Positions 40,483 through 49,717 are shown, numbered from the stretch's first letter. The stretch is DNA of 64,000 nucleotides from Thioalkalivibrio sp. K90mix (GCF_000025545.1 NC_013930.1:1-64000), one strand, 5' to 3'. Program-made: numbers and translations. Notes: generated from the letters alone by a model not told the origin.

Positions 40483-40944
40483 TTGAAACAGAAAGCACCG
40501 GATGCCCCCTCCCCATTCCCCAGCGAACCCCTGGAAGGACCCTTTGCAGCGCTTGAGTGGGAATGCCGGCGCTGGGAACAGCGCGAGCTCGGAATTGATC
40601 CAGAAGTAGGTGTGTTCTATTGCGAAGGCGCGAGCCTAATCGAGGGCGTCAGCGACCAGCACGGCGGCATCGTGCTCCGCGTACCTTGGCGGATCGAAGA
40701 GAACACCGAGGGTGATGCAGGTGCCCCGATCGTCCTGCGCATCAGCAGCCGCCAGGTGGAATTCGTGGACCTGTCCGCCATGGAGGAGATCGATCCGGAG
40801 CGGGCGGAGAGTGCGGAGTTTCGCAAATCGATGGCCTCGGATGTTATCCGCCAGCTTTCCAGTGTCTGGTGGGAAGGGGTTCGCTCCTGCATTCGGGCTC
40901 ACCCGGGCATGCTGCACCAGAATCAGCGAAATTGCGCTCACTAG
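40483..40944 (+). CDS. hypothetical 153-residue protein
   Basis: TTG start behind CAGGAGAAACCA. Mixed alpha/beta with Trp-rich helices; no signal or membrane segment. Family not recognised. Confidence 0.65.
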   Translation: MKQKAPDAPSPFPSEPLEGPFAALEWECRRWEQRELGIDPEVGVFYCEGASLIEGVSDQHGGIVLRVPWRIEENTEGDAGAPIVLRISSRQVEFVDLSAMEEIDPERAESAEFRKSMASDVIRQLSSVWWEGVRSCIRAHPGMLHQNQRNCAH

Positions 40945-41005
40945 CGGGGGTGTTTCGCGCCCGAGAATCACCGTGCGCCCAGCGCACATCCAGTGTCGCG
41001 CGAAA

Positions 41006-41043
41006 AACGACCTTTGCCGCCTGAAAAGGCTGCACGATACGAT
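41006..41043 (+). promoter_or_regulatory. AACGACCTTTGC motif with TACGAT
   Basis: AACGACCTTTGC (41006-41017) with TACGAT at 41038-41043 repeats the layout at 491-528. It opens the 41-50 kb gene series. The 41045-41218 leader contains GC-rich hairpins and ends in TTTTTTTGGAGG. Confidence 0.45.
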
Positions 41044-41218
41044 CAAGGCTCATTAGACCCCGCGCCAGGGTAACGGCGATCGGCTTCGGTTGATAATTGG
41101 GAGGTTTCGATCTCCTTCCGGCCGCCACGGCCACCCTGTTTCTTCTGGACAGGAATAACACCCACCCGGGGTCTACCGTACCCCGAGCGGGCGGTGACCC
41201 CTTTTTTTGGAGGTCACC

Positions 41219-41596
41219 ATGCTGAAATATCCAGCCCCTCTGCGGGCCATTCCCTATGGGGCGCCGCCCCAGGAAAACCGCCTGCTTCGCATCCCCATGA
41301 TCGCTCCCTCCTACGGGGGTACCGATACACCTCTCGTCGAGATTCCGTATCAGGTCTTGTTTTCGTTCACCGTGCATCACTTCCTCGAGCCGAACCGGCC
41401 CGCGGAATGGATCGTGGGAACGATGGAGGGATCGTTGCTGGTAATGCGCTATCACGAACGTTGCGTGCGTTTCATCGCCCCCTCGAACACGCCTGAAGCG
41501 CGATTCGAAAGCGATGCCTACGACGTCGACGATTTCCTCATGATGGATCGCAACTACACCCGTCGCCTTCTGTACGACATGGCGCTGGCCTCGTAA
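41219..41596 (+). CDS. hypothetical 125-residue protein
   Basis: ATG with GGAGGTCACC upstream. Beta-rich, Pro- and aromatic-rich protein without recognised motifs. First gene of the 41-50 kb series. Confidence 0.65.
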   Translation: MLKYPAPLRAIPYGAPPQENRLLRIPMIAPSYGGTDTPLVEIPYQVLFSFTVHHFLEPNRPAEWIVGTMEGSLLVMRYHERCVRFIAPSNTPEARFESDAYDVDDFLMMDRNYTRRLLYDMALAS

Positions 41597-41683
41597 GCGA
41601 GGCGCCTTCCCATACCCGCCGTTCCGGGCTTGCAAGACCCACCGCATGCCCGAACGGGGGGTATGCGCCGAAGGAGATCACCC

Positions 41684-41893
41684 ATGGAACTGAAGATGAA
41701 CGATTCCACCGGAGAGCGGCGCTCAGTGCTCGAAATCCGGGATGAGGATGAAGGGGTCTGGATCCGCGTCATCAAGCGCGTCCATGACTACCAGATCATC
41801 GTCTTCGACCTGAACAGCCAGAACGAGGTTGGCCGGGTCAGTCGCCGCCGTCGCAAGGCGGCCTTCGATTACGCCCGGGCCTGTGTGGCTTGA
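41684..41893 (+). CDS. hypothetical 69-residue protein
   Basis: Small beta-rich protein with a basic C-terminus (VSRRRRKAAFDYARA). GGAGATCACCC precedes the ATG, behind a GCCGTTCCGGGC/GCCCGAACGG hairpin. Family not recognised. Confidence 0.65.
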   Translation: MELKMNDSTGERRSVLEIRDEDEGVWIRVIKRVHDYQIIVFDLNSQNEVGRVSRRRRKAAFDYARACVA

Positions 41894-41916
41894 GGGTAGC
41901 TGAAAACCCCGCGGCT

Positions 41917-41948
41917 CCGGGGTGTGTTGATACCACGACACACCCCGG
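41917..41948 (+). other. perfect 11-bp leader hairpin
   Basis: CCGGGGTGTGT (41917-41927) and ACACACCCCGG (41938-41948) form a perfect stem with a 10-base loop and no T run, just upstream of the start at 41977. Every gene in this series has such a hairpin with unrelated sequence. Confidence 0.7.
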
Positions 41949-41976
41949 GCCGGGGGTGTGCGTTTGGAGATCACCA

Positions 41977-42558
41977 ATGGAAAACTTTCGCCACCCCTAC
42001 GGGACGCTGATCCCAATGGACAGCGCCAGCCCTTATGACCGCAAAACCCTGGCGTACTGGCGCCAGCTGGCGGAGCAGGAATCGAATCTCGACGACCTTG
42101 AGGTCGTGTTCTTGTTCGACACCGAGATCCTCGAAGATCCGGAATGCGGATCCACCGAAGGATTGGATCATGGCGGTCGCTGCTTCCTGCTGGATGACCC
42201 ATGGGAAGCCATCTGGGTTCATTCCCAGGAAGGGTTGACCCGTCGTGACGAGCTCGCCACCGCGTATGGAATGGGAACGGTCCACATCCATGAAAAAAGC
42301 GGCGGCGTGATTGCCGAAATCTGGCCGGATGTCCGTCGCAAGGCCCAGTCGGGCGGCGTACGACTGCCGTTCACGAAAGCCTTCGTCAGTCGCTCCGATG
42401 CCGAGGACTGGCTGGGTCGGATGTACCGGGATTCCGGGCTCTCGCCTCAGCAGACCCGGATGCAGACCCGTCAGGTTCAGGTGCTGGCGGAACGCGCCCT
42501 TTTGCGGGAGGTGTTCCGGGATCGCCTGAACAGCCCTCCCCGCAAGGTCGCGCTGTAA
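41977..42558 (+). CDS. hypothetical 193-residue protein
   Basis: Family not recognised. Acidic N-terminal half, basic helical C-terminal half. ATG 41977 follows GGAGATCACCA. Confidence 0.65.
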   Translation: MENFRHPYGTLIPMDSASPYDRKTLAYWRQLAEQESNLDDLEVVFLFDTEILEDPECGSTEGLDHGGRCFLLDDPWEAIWVHSQEGLTRRDELATAYGMGTVHIHEKSGGVIAEIWPDVRRKAQSGGVRLPFTKAFVSRSDAEDWLGRMYRDSGLSPQQTRMQTRQVQVLAERALLREVFRDRLNSPPRKVAL

Positions 42559-42657
42559 GCCGGCCTCGACACATGCCCGAAAACGGGCGTTTACCCAACC
42601 CTGTATCCGCGTGCTCCAATGGGGGCGCACGGATGCAGGCATTTCTAGGAGAGAACC

Positions 42658-43311
42658 ATGCAAAACACCGCCATTGCACATGAATCGATCTTCGGCGGCT
42701 TCGGCCGCATTATTCCCTTCGATCTGAAGCAGGAGCGTGAAGCCCTGCTGCAACTGGAATCCGCCTTGCGGATGGCCGAGAAGTTCCAGGAGCCGGCCGA
42801 AGAGATGCCGGTCGCCAGCCTTCGTATGAATGCATCCGGTGAGCTGGAAATCCACGCCATCGGGGCGGAAGCGATCCTGGAAGCCTTCGACGCCAACGGG
42901 GTCAGCCCGATCCATGCGGTCTGGAAGCTGCGGTCCGACTCGGACTGGCAGTACGAGCGCATGGTCTGGGCATTCGCCATCGGGGCCGTTCAGGCAGCCT
43001 ATGACGCCGCCGGTGCGGCCGGATATTTCGCCGAGCTGATCCCCGAAGTGCGCAACACGCTGATCAGTGTATGGGGTCGCAGTCCGGTATCGGTGACCAG
43101 CCCCGTGTTTGGCACGCGGGAGGAAGCGCTGGAATGGCTGGCGGACATGGCCGAGGAGGACACCATCGAGGTGACCCCCGAACGCCTGGCCGCGGGCAAG
43201 CCGGCCGCTACCCTGGAAATGGCCCTGGAGGATCTTCAGCGTCGTCACCAGATGATGGCCTGGAATCATCCGGTCGCCGAACCGGTCACTGAAATGGCCT
43301 TGCACGGCTAA
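42658..43311 (+). CDS. hypothetical 217-residue protein
   Basis: Family not recognised. Helical, Ala/Glu-rich soluble protein. Its leader holds the hairpin ATCCGCGTGCTCC/GGGGCGCACGGAT and AGGAGAGAACC. Confidence 0.65.
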   Translation: MQNTAIAHESIFGGFGRIIPFDLKQEREALLQLESALRMAEKFQEPAEEMPVASLRMNASGELEIHAIGAEAILEAFDANGVSPIHAVWKLRSDSDWQYERMVWAFAIGAVQAAYDAAGAAGYFAELIPEVRNTLISVWGRSPVSVTSPVFGTREEALEWLADMAEEDTIEVTPERLAAGKPAATLEMALEDLQRRHQMMAWNHPVAEPVTEMALHG

Positions 43312-43374
43312 ACCCAAAACCCACCCCGCCCTGGTCCGTTCGGACACAGGCGACCTTTCATGCATCCCTTCGGG

Positions 43375-43549
43375 GGTGCATACCCGAATCCATGGCGCGT
43401 GGGTTCCGGTATGCACCGCTGGATCGTGACGCCACGATCCGCTCCCGTCTTCATGCAGGCACCCTCACCCGGTGCCGAAGAAGCACGCTCGGAACCTCGG
43501 GCGTGAAACACCCAACACCGCCATCGGCGGTTCTTTCAGGAGAAGCACC
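43375..43549 (+). ncRNA. structured leader RNA motif, copy 2
   Basis: Upstream stem GGTGCATACCCG/CCGGTATGCACC (43375-43417) matches the stem before copy 1 with paired changes. The core (43444-43514) has GGCACC-CTCACC-CGGTGCC, then GAAGAAG and the stem CACGCTCG/CTCGGGCGTG type with GAACCT loop, then AAACACCCA. A final CCGCCATCGGCGG hairpin leads to CAGGAGAAGCACC and the ATG at 43550. Confidence 0.65.
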
Positions 43550-44179
43550 ATGCACTACACGAAAGGCCCTTATGGGGTCCTGCTCGATGTGGATATGCCC
43601 CCGAATACGTGGGACTCCCGCATTCATCGATCACTCGATGCGATACCCACTCTCGCTTTTGTTCATCGGCCCACCTTGGTCACGCGAGAAGAAGTGTCGA
43701 AAGGGCAGATTCTCCACGCGGCCAAGAATCCGCTCGACGTCGAAAAGATCACGCCGATTGTCGACGGGGACGAAGACTTCGACGGGCTTATCTGGCTCGT
43801 GGATCCGGAACAGGCGCATCAATTGGAACGGATCCGGTCGCTGCTGCACTACGGGCAGATCAGCCGGTTCCCCGATCAGGATGCCTGGATGGTATCGCCC
43901 GCGGTGGATCCGTCCGGAGTGACGGGGCCGATCCGGGCTCCAACGCCCAGCCATGTGATGGACGCCCTCGAGTACATGAAGGAAAACTTCAGCAATCTGG
44001 AGCCTCAGTCGGGGCAGGATCAGCGTCTGTGGCGTCTCGTTCGCGCGTTTGCCATCGAGGCCTCCGTGTTCCATTCAGACACCCAGGACGCCTCGGAATC
44101 CACTGAAACGGTGGTGCCGATGGAGGCCCAGTGGATCGAACGCGATCGTCAGGCGTGTCCTTCGCGGGCACTGTTTTAG
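43550..44179 (+). CDS. hypothetical 209-residue protein under structured leader copy 2, ending SRALF
   Basis: Family not recognised. Soluble, mixed alpha/beta, Asp/Pro-rich. It ends C-P-S-R-A-L-F, similar to the products ending at 39350 and 44899. The start is fixed by CAGGAGAAGCACC. Confidence 0.7.
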   Translation: MHYTKGPYGVLLDVDMPPNTWDSRIHRSLDAIPTLAFVHRPTLVTREEVSKGQILHAAKNPLDVEKITPIVDGDEDFDGLIWLVDPEQAHQLERIRSLLHYGQISRFPDQDAWMVSPAVDPSGVTGPIRAPTPSHVMDALEYMKENFSNLEPQSGQDQRLWRLVRAFAIEASVFHSDTQDASESTETVVPMEAQWIERDRQACPSRALF

Positions 44180-44227
44180 TACCCACACCGGGGCAACCCC
44201 TGCCCCGTTCTTTTCAGGAGAACCACC

Positions 44228-44899
44228 ATGGAGCACTTACCGCACTCCCGCCTGACGGGGGAGTCGCCGGAGGCCGTCGGTCGCCTGCTCGACCCCAAGC
44301 GGGATCGGGAAGCGATTGACGAGCTGATGGAGAAGGACTGGCAAACGGACTGGGCCCTGGCCGGGGCCGTGTCACTGGTCTGGCATCAGGATAACGCCGT
44401 CTCGGTGGCCGGAGTCGGCCGCTACGCCCTTCAGGACTGCCTGGACGCCCATGATCGCGGGGATTCGGGTCGGGGGCACCTGATTTTCGTGCCCCGGCAC
44501 GAAGGGATCCGATCCGCCGTTCTCGAAAACGTGATGCGGTTCGGTATCGAGCCCTGCGAAGGCGGTGAGTACCGCCGTTTCTCGGACTGGGTCTGTGAAG
44601 CCCTGGAACCCCAACTTCGGGACCAGGGCGCCCTTTGGACCTGGCCCGCCTGGCCGGTCAAGGGCGGTCACGATGACAGCCGCGGTTACATCATGCTGAC
44701 CCGCCCGGGGCGCGAGCGCGTCGCTGACATCCTCATCGAGGTCGGCAGCCCTCGAAAGCTGACCCGAGCCATCTGGTTCGAACTGGCCGCCGCCAACCTG
44801 ACGGACCGACGAGTCCGAAGTGAACTTCGGTCCGCCCGGGCCCCGTTGGGCGCCTGGCTGGGCGTACCGGATGGTGTCGAGCGACGATCCCTGTTCTGA
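44228..44899 (+). CDS. hypothetical 223-residue protein ending RRSLF
   Basis: Family not recognised. Soluble, Trp- and Arg-rich; ends V-E-R-R-S-L-F. CAGGAGAACCACC precedes the ATG behind a CGGGGC/GCCCCG hairpin. Confidence 0.7.
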   Translation: MEHLPHSRLTGESPEAVGRLLDPKRDREAIDELMEKDWQTDWALAGAVSLVWHQDNAVSVAGVGRYALQDCLDAHDRGDSGRGHLIFVPRHEGIRSAVLENVMRFGIEPCEGGEYRRFSDWVCEALEPQLRDQGALWTWPAWPVKGGHDDSRGYIMLTRPGRERVADILIEVGSPRKLTRAIWFELAAANLTDRRVRSELRSARAPLGAWLGVPDGVERRSLF

Positions 44900-45023
44900 A
44901 GTCGTAAATCCACGCCAGCCGATGCACTGCATAGCTGGCCTCTTCCCAATCTGTATCGCCCGCCTTTGGCGGGCCCCTATTTCCGGAGCCGCGCGCCCGT
45001 TTCTGGTCGATGCGCGATCCACT

Positions 45024-45129
45024 CCCGTCTTCATGCAGGCACCCTCACCCGGTGCCGAAGAAGCACGCTTGGAACCTCGGGCGTGAAACACCCACCACCG
45101 CCACCGGCGGTTCTTACAGGAGATACACC
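45024..45129 (+). ncRNA. structured leader RNA motif, copy 3
   Basis: Core nearly identical to copy 2 (CCGTCTTCATGCAGGCACC onward). The second stem reads CACGCTTG/TCGGGCGTG; the changed base keeps pairing as G.T. The final hairpin is CCGCCACCGGCGG, then CAGGAGATACACC and ATG 45130. Confidence 0.65.
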
Positions 45130-46497
45130 ATGAAAAAGCTGATGAAGTCTGATTCAGTGGATATCGACCTCAATGAGGTCGAAGGCCTGGAGTTGTGCGA
45201 CCCGGATTGTGGCCCGATGGGTTATGACGGGCCTGTGATTCGCCGGTTGTCGGAAAACCGGATCGCAGTCGGTCAACTCGTCCGGGACGATGATCCCGCG
45301 ATCTTCCAAATGTTGGAAGACGACAATATGGCGAACGTCGTCATTGCAGAAAACGCATCGACCGCCGAACTGGAAAGATTGCACGCAGCACTGGGGACCA
45401 CCGTCCACAACGGCGTGCTCGATGAACCTGTGTTCTCCGAGATGCTGGATCAAACCAACCGCCACGGACGGGCCTTGCTCGAGTCCTGGGTTCAGGACCT
45501 AGCAAAACGCACGCTGGACCCCGTGTTTCTTCAGGACGAAGACCAGGTGCAACGTCTCAAGGCAGTGGATCAGGATATGTTGCTGTCCCAGGAGATGAAT
45601 GACCCGGACCTGCGGGACTGGGCCATTCGGAACGCCCCGTCGAGCGTGACGATATCCGATGGATGGATCCGGTCGCGCATTCGGCGGGGTATTCGCAACC
45701 GGGATGAAAGCCTGGCGGATCTGGACTGTGTGAAGCGTCACTGCAACACCGCCGATCTTGCGAAAGAGCAGGCGAAAACCCTGCTCAACGACGCCCCTGA
45801 AGACCTCGATGAAGTCAACGTGGTCGAAGGCGCGGTGGATCAGTGGTGGGCGGATCTCGTGACGGAAGGCGGATTCGGTGACAAGTATGCCGTTCCGTTT
45901 AAACATGCGTACCACTCCTCGGCCGGTCCGATATCGCTGTCGGTCACCGGAACGTGGCCCGATTTCGGGGAACGGTTGGGGGGTGTCTGCCTGCTGGAAT
46001 CCGACCAGGTAGAGATGTGCCGCAAAGACGCGGACCTGTACGCCTTCACACGGTTTCGTCACGACAGGACCTGGGGTACGGCCGACGTCGAGCTCGACCC
46101 GGCGTTTGCCGAGGCCCTGGGCGTCGGCCGCTATATCCAGTTCAGTGATCTGAGAAAGGCTGAATCCACGATCCGCGAGTGGATGGATCAGGCCTGGAGG
46201 TCCGGTTCGGGCGCCTTCTGCGTCCTGCCCTCCGCGCGTGAACGCGGTTTTATCGAGGCCGCTGAAACCCTCGCCTCGATCATCGTTGATGAAATCGAGG
46301 ATGCGATGAACGGCAATGTGTTCGTCAGCATCATCGATATCCTCGAGTACGACCCGGTCGAAGGTGTCTGGCATGTCCTGGAGGATCAACAGCACACCTG
46401 TGGCGGATTCATCGGAGATGCCTGGGCCCGCGACGGGCTTGCGGACATGCTCCCCCGTGCGCAGGAAGAACCGGAACCCGCCGCACTGGCGGCGTAA
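45130..46497 (+). CDS. hypothetical 455-residue acidic protein under structured leader copy 3
   Basis: Family not recognised. One of the largest unknown proteins here: acidic, soluble, apparently multidomain, with a helical middle (residues 100-230) and an alpha/beta C-terminal half. It has no P-loop, Cys cluster or membrane segment that I can see. Confidence 0.75.
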   Translation: MKKLMKSDSVDIDLNEVEGLELCDPDCGPMGYDGPVIRRLSENRIAVGQLVRDDDPAIFQMLEDDNMANVVIAENASTAELERLHAALGTTVHNGVLDEPVFSEMLDQTNRHGRALLESWVQDLAKRTLDPVFLQDEDQVQRLKAVDQDMLLSQEMNDPDLRDWAIRNAPSSVTISDGWIRSRIRRGIRNRDESLADLDCVKRHCNTADLAKEQAKTLLNDAPEDLDEVNVVEGAVDQWWADLVTEGGFGDKYAVPFKHAYHSSAGPISLSVTGTWPDFGERLGGVCLLESDQVEMCRKDADLYAFTRFRHDRTWGTADVELDPAFAEALGVGRYIQFSDLRKAESTIREWMDQAWRSGSGAFCVLPSARERGFIEAAETLASIIVDEIEDAMNGNVFVSIIDILEYDPVEGVWHVLEDQQHTCGGFIGDAWARDGLADMLPRAQEEPEPAALAA

Positions 46498-46572
46498 TCC
46501 GAACCAACCTCGACCCCAACGCCCCGCGCTGCACTTTGGTGCGGCAAAGGGCCTTTTGAATGGAGAAGCACC

Positions 46573-46896
46573 ATGAAGAGCATTACGATTGAGCTGTACC
46601 CCGAGTCCAAGCACGAGATCGACATGCCCCTGACCGGGCGTGTCGAGATCAGCGAGGGCATGCTGGAGGAAGTGAAGACGTTGGCGCAGGTCTGCCGGCA
46701 ACATGGGCTGAACGCACTGCAACGCTTCGACTTCTCGCCGGAGTGGGACTGGGATGACACGACAGAGATGGATCTTCTCTGGGTGACAGAGGACAGTATC
46801 CGCTTCAGTGCCCGCCCCAAGCACATGGACCTGGAATTCGAGTCGCAGGATATTCTGCTGCGTGATCTCGAGGCCCAGTTCCAGGCGGCTCTTTGA
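46573..46896 (+). CDS. hypothetical 107-residue protein
   Basis: Acidic alpha/beta protein beginning MKSITIELYPESKHEIDMP. GAATGGAGAAGCACC precedes the ATG. Family not recognised. Confidence 0.65.
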   Translation: MKSITIELYPESKHEIDMPLTGRVEISEGMLEEVKTLAQVCRQHGLNALQRFDFSPEWDWDDTTEMDLLWVTEDSIRFSARPKHMDLEFESQDILLRDLEAQFQAAL

Positions 46897-46906
46897 GAGG
46901 TCGGTC

Positions 46907-47107
46907 ATGTCGGAAGCCGATGAGATCGCTCGCACGATCGTCCGCGTCGATGCACGACAGCCGAGGAGCCACGACGAGGCCTGTCAATGGGTCGCGCGTG
47001 ACTACATGCCCGATGCAGGACGTCAGGTCATCGACAACGTGGCTCAGGCCTGGATGGGGCGGGTGTCGTCATTCGACGGCAGCCACAACTGCCCAGCGTT
47101 CGACTAA
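46907..47107 (+). CDS. hypothetical 66-residue protein
   Basis: Starts 10 bp after the preceding stop codon behind GAGAGG. Helical, two Cys and several Asp/His. Family not recognised. Confidence 0.55.
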   Translation: MSEADEIARTIVRVDARQPRSHDEACQWVARDYMPDAGRQVIDNVAQAWMGRVSSFDGSHNCPAFD

Positions 47108-47309
47108 AACCCACAGCGGGATGTGCGCCTTGTGCGCACGCCCGCCTTACCCTTCTTCTGGACCCCTGCCGAATCGGCGCGGGTCTGCGCTCCTCCCATG
47201 GGCCTTCGGGCATCGCGCCGGGGGGATGCGCTACGCTGTAGATCCGCGATGTCCAAACTGCACGAACCGCCAAAGGGCATAGGGAGCATGCCAGGGCCAA
47301 GGAGAAGCT

Positions 47310-47747
47310 ATGCAAGCGCCGCCCGGACGCTCCCTGCTGTACAACCCCCGATCCATGCGTTTGAGTGAGTACAGCCTGTTTCTGGGCGTGCTGGTGGCCA
47401 TGATCGCCCCCTGGGCGCTGATGGCGCCGGGCGACTTCGGCGAATTCATTCTGCGCGCCTGGTTGCTGGTATCTCTGATGGCGGTCCTGCCACTGGGGCA
47501 GTCCCGGGTCATTACCCCCTGGGTCCGGCTTCCGCTGGGGGTAACAGTCTTCACGGTGACCGCCATTGGAAAAATGAACCTGGCGGTTCTGCATGGGCTG
47601 GAGGGGCCGACGGATCTCAGCAAGTGGCCCTGGGTGCCGGCACTCGTTTATGTCTTCGTGAGCTTCTTTGCGGCCCTCTTTATCGCCAACCGGCGCCAGA
47701 CCCGACGCATGGCCCTGGAATCGCGCGAATCGGAATCGGCCGTGTAA
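47310..47747 (+). CDS. four-helix membrane protein
   Basis: 145 residues with hydrophobic segments at about 20-42, 45-63, 70-90 and 105-125 and a basic C-terminus. AAGGAGAAGCT precedes the ATG. Family not recognised. Confidence 0.7.
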   Translation: MQAPPGRSLLYNPRSMRLSEYSLFLGVLVAMIAPWALMAPGDFGEFILRAWLLVSLMAVLPLGQSRVITPWVRLPLGVTVFTVTAIGKMNLAVLHGLEGPTDLSKWPWVPALVYVFVSFFAALFIANRRQTRRMALESRESESAV

Positions 47748-47845
47748 TCCGGCGCCCGTCATGCCGGGAAGAATTTGAACGAGGCCGGGGCGTGCGTTTT
47801 CATGGGGAAAAGGAATCCCCTAGCAGCTGAAAGGAGTCAGCGATC

Positions 47846-48379
47846 ATGCTTCAGCGCATCAAGAACTACCTGATCCGTCGCGCCGAGCGCACCCCCTACT
47901 TCCACCTCAAAGGCTACATGGAGCGCTACTGGCTGCTGGGCGGAACCGCCCGGGATCCGCGGCCGGTCATACAACGAGCCTGGGTGGGCAGCATCCTGGA
48001 CCGCTGGGTCGGCCGCCTGGTCTGCGTCCGGATCCACCGCATTCTCAGTTCCGATCACGATCGGCACCTGCACGATCACCCGTGTTCATCCGCAAGCCTC
48101 ATCCTGGAGGGCGGCTACTGGGAGATCTTCCCGAAGCGTCAGGACCAGCACCCGTCTGAGGATGCCGTTCACTACCGCCGCGTATGGCGCGGGCCGGGCA
48201 CCGTCGTGGTGCGCCGCGCTGGTACCCGGCATCGCCTGGAGCTCGAGCCCGGCGTCACGCCGGTCAGCCTGTTCGTGTTCGGCCCCCGCACGCAGAAGTG
48301 GGGGTTCTATACCGAATCGGGGAAGGTCTACTGGCGCGAGTACCTGGGCCTGGACCCAGCAGCGGAATCAGCCCCTTGA
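47846..48379 (+). CDS. cupin-like protein
   Basis: 177 residues. H-D-R-H-L-H-D-H-P (about residues 71-79), S-A-S-L-I-L-E-G-G-Y-W-E and R-R-A-G-T-R-H-R-L-E-L match the two histidine-bearing strands of a cupin barrel, so it probably binds a metal. Similar proteins occur in phages. AAAGGAG lies upstream. Substrate unknown. Confidence 0.65.
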   Translation: MLQRIKNYLIRRAERTPYFHLKGYMERYWLLGGTARDPRPVIQRAWVGSILDRWVGRLVCVRIHRILSSDHDRHLHDHPCSSASLILEGGYWEIFPKRQDQHPSEDAVHYRRVWRGPGTVVVRRAGTRHRLELEPGVTPVSLFVFGPRTQKWGFYTESGKVYWREYLGLDPAAESAP

Positions 48380-48410
48380 GGCGCCATGCGATCCCGCCGG
48401 TCGCCCTCCC

Positions 48411-48513
48411 ACCGTCTTCATGCAGGCATCCTCACCCGGTGCCGAAGAAGCGCGTTCGGAACCTCGAACGTGACACACCCAACGCTCCGACAGGAGCCCT
48501 TTAGGAGAGCACC
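48411..48513 (+). ncRNA. structured leader RNA motif, copy 4
   Basis: Core CCGTCTTCATGCAGGCATCC onward. The first stem is GGCATC/GGTGCC. The second stem reads CGCGTTCG/CGAACGTG: compared with copy 2, C-G became T-A and T.G became T-A, keeping pairing. Then ACACACCCA, a CTCCGACAGGAG stem and AGGAGAGCACC before ATG 48514. Confidence 0.65.
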
Positions 48514-49086
48514 ATGGAACCATCCATACCTTTGATTGGTATCAGCGGACCGGCTCGTTCCGGGAAAGACGCCACAGCGTCGATCCTGGTGGCGCGCGGG
48601 TTCGAACGGATCGCCTTTGCCGACCCCGTGAAGGCGGCGGTCGGGGCCCTTTTCCCGGACGTCGATCATTACGAGGACAAGGAACGGGTGATCCCGGAGA
48701 TTGGCAAAAGCTCGCGCGAGTTGCAGCAAACGCTCGGGACGGAATGGGGACGCCACATGGTTCATCCGAACCTGTGGCTGATCCTGGCCGATCGAGCGAT
48801 CGAAGCGGCCTTTGCCGCAGGAAAGCCCGGTGTGGTGATCTCGGACGTTCGTTTCGACAACGAAGCCGAGTTCGTTCGCAACCGGGGCGGCCTGGTCGTG
48901 CGTCTTCATCGTGAAGACCGCGAGCAAATCCGTTCTCATGCGTCCGAGGCGGGCATTGAGGATGCCCTCGTGGATGTGGAGCTGGACAACAACGCCGCTT
49001 CGTTGGAGGCCCTAGCGGCTGAGTTCGATCGGGTGGTGTGGCCGGTCCTGCGGGAACGCGATGCAACGCCTTCGTCGGTCGCCTAG
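48514..49086 (+). CDS. deoxynucleoside monophosphate kinase (phage-type)
   Basis: 190 residues: P-loop G-P-A-R-S-G-K-D-A-T-A (about 11-21), F-A-D-P-V-K, a central Q-Q-T-L-G-T-E-W-G-R and V-I-S-D-V-R-F-D-N-E-A-E, the arrangement of the phage dNMP kinase family. It would phosphorylate dNMPs to dNDPs, feeding DNA synthesis together with the ribonucleotide reductase. It has the fourth copy of the structured leader. Confidence 0.8.
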   Translation: MEPSIPLIGISGPARSGKDATASILVARGFERIAFADPVKAAVGALFPDVDHYEDKERVIPEIGKSSRELQQTLGTEWGRHMVHPNLWLILADRAIEAAFAAGKPGVVISDVRFDNEAEFVRNRGGLVVRLHREDREQIRSHASEAGIEDALVDVELDNNAASLEALAAEFDRVVWPVLRERDATPSSVA

Positions 49087-49182
49087 CCAGGCACCCGACC
49101 TTCACCCGTCCCCCATCCGGGGGGCGGGTCTACCCTACGCCGGCCATCCCGCCGGCTTTTGACCAGAGCAAGGAGAAACACA

Positions 49183-49644
49183 ATGGCGAACAACTACGAA
49201 ACGTCCACCATCCTCCAGACGATCCCGGATCGCCTTCTGAACGACCTGGATCATCGAGTGCTCCGCGAGATGGGTGCAACCATCGAGAAGACACACGACG
49301 GGTCGCACTATCTGTGCATGGAGGATTACTCGGTAGACTTCTGGTTCATCGAACCTGAGAGGCTGCCGGAGATCATCGGCCTGTTCCAGGACTGCTATCC
49401 GGAACCGGAGAAGGCCCCGAAGTGGGTGGAGCGCCTGCTGGAAGAGGTGCGGCGGATACAAAAGATCGATGAACTTCATCCGGGCGATCCACAAACCCTG
49501 GAGATCGATTTCAATGAAGTCGGGGTCGATTGGCACGACGTGCTGCAATCGCTCCTGGAAAAGCCCGAGAACACCGGGCCCGACCGCCTCGACGCCATCG
49601 AGATCAAGGCGGCCTACTGGTGCGAGAAGCCACGGCCCGCATGA
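49183..49644 (+). CDS. hypothetical 153-residue acidic protein
   Basis: Family not recognised. Helical, Glu/Trp-rich. Behind AAGGAGAAACACA and a CGGGTC-type hairpin. Confidence 0.65.
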   Translation: MANNYETSTILQTIPDRLLNDLDHRVLREMGATIEKTHDGSHYLCMEDYSVDFWFIEPERLPEIIGLFQDCYPEPEKAPKWVERLLEEVRRIQKIDELHPGDPQTLEIDFNEVGVDWHDVLQSLLEKPENTGPDRLDAIEIKAAYWCEKPRPA

Positions 49645-49717
49645 GTTCGGCGGGCATGTCACGCGCATCACCCGGGACGACATCGATGTCATTGGCATCG
49701 ATCATGTCCTGGAGTTC

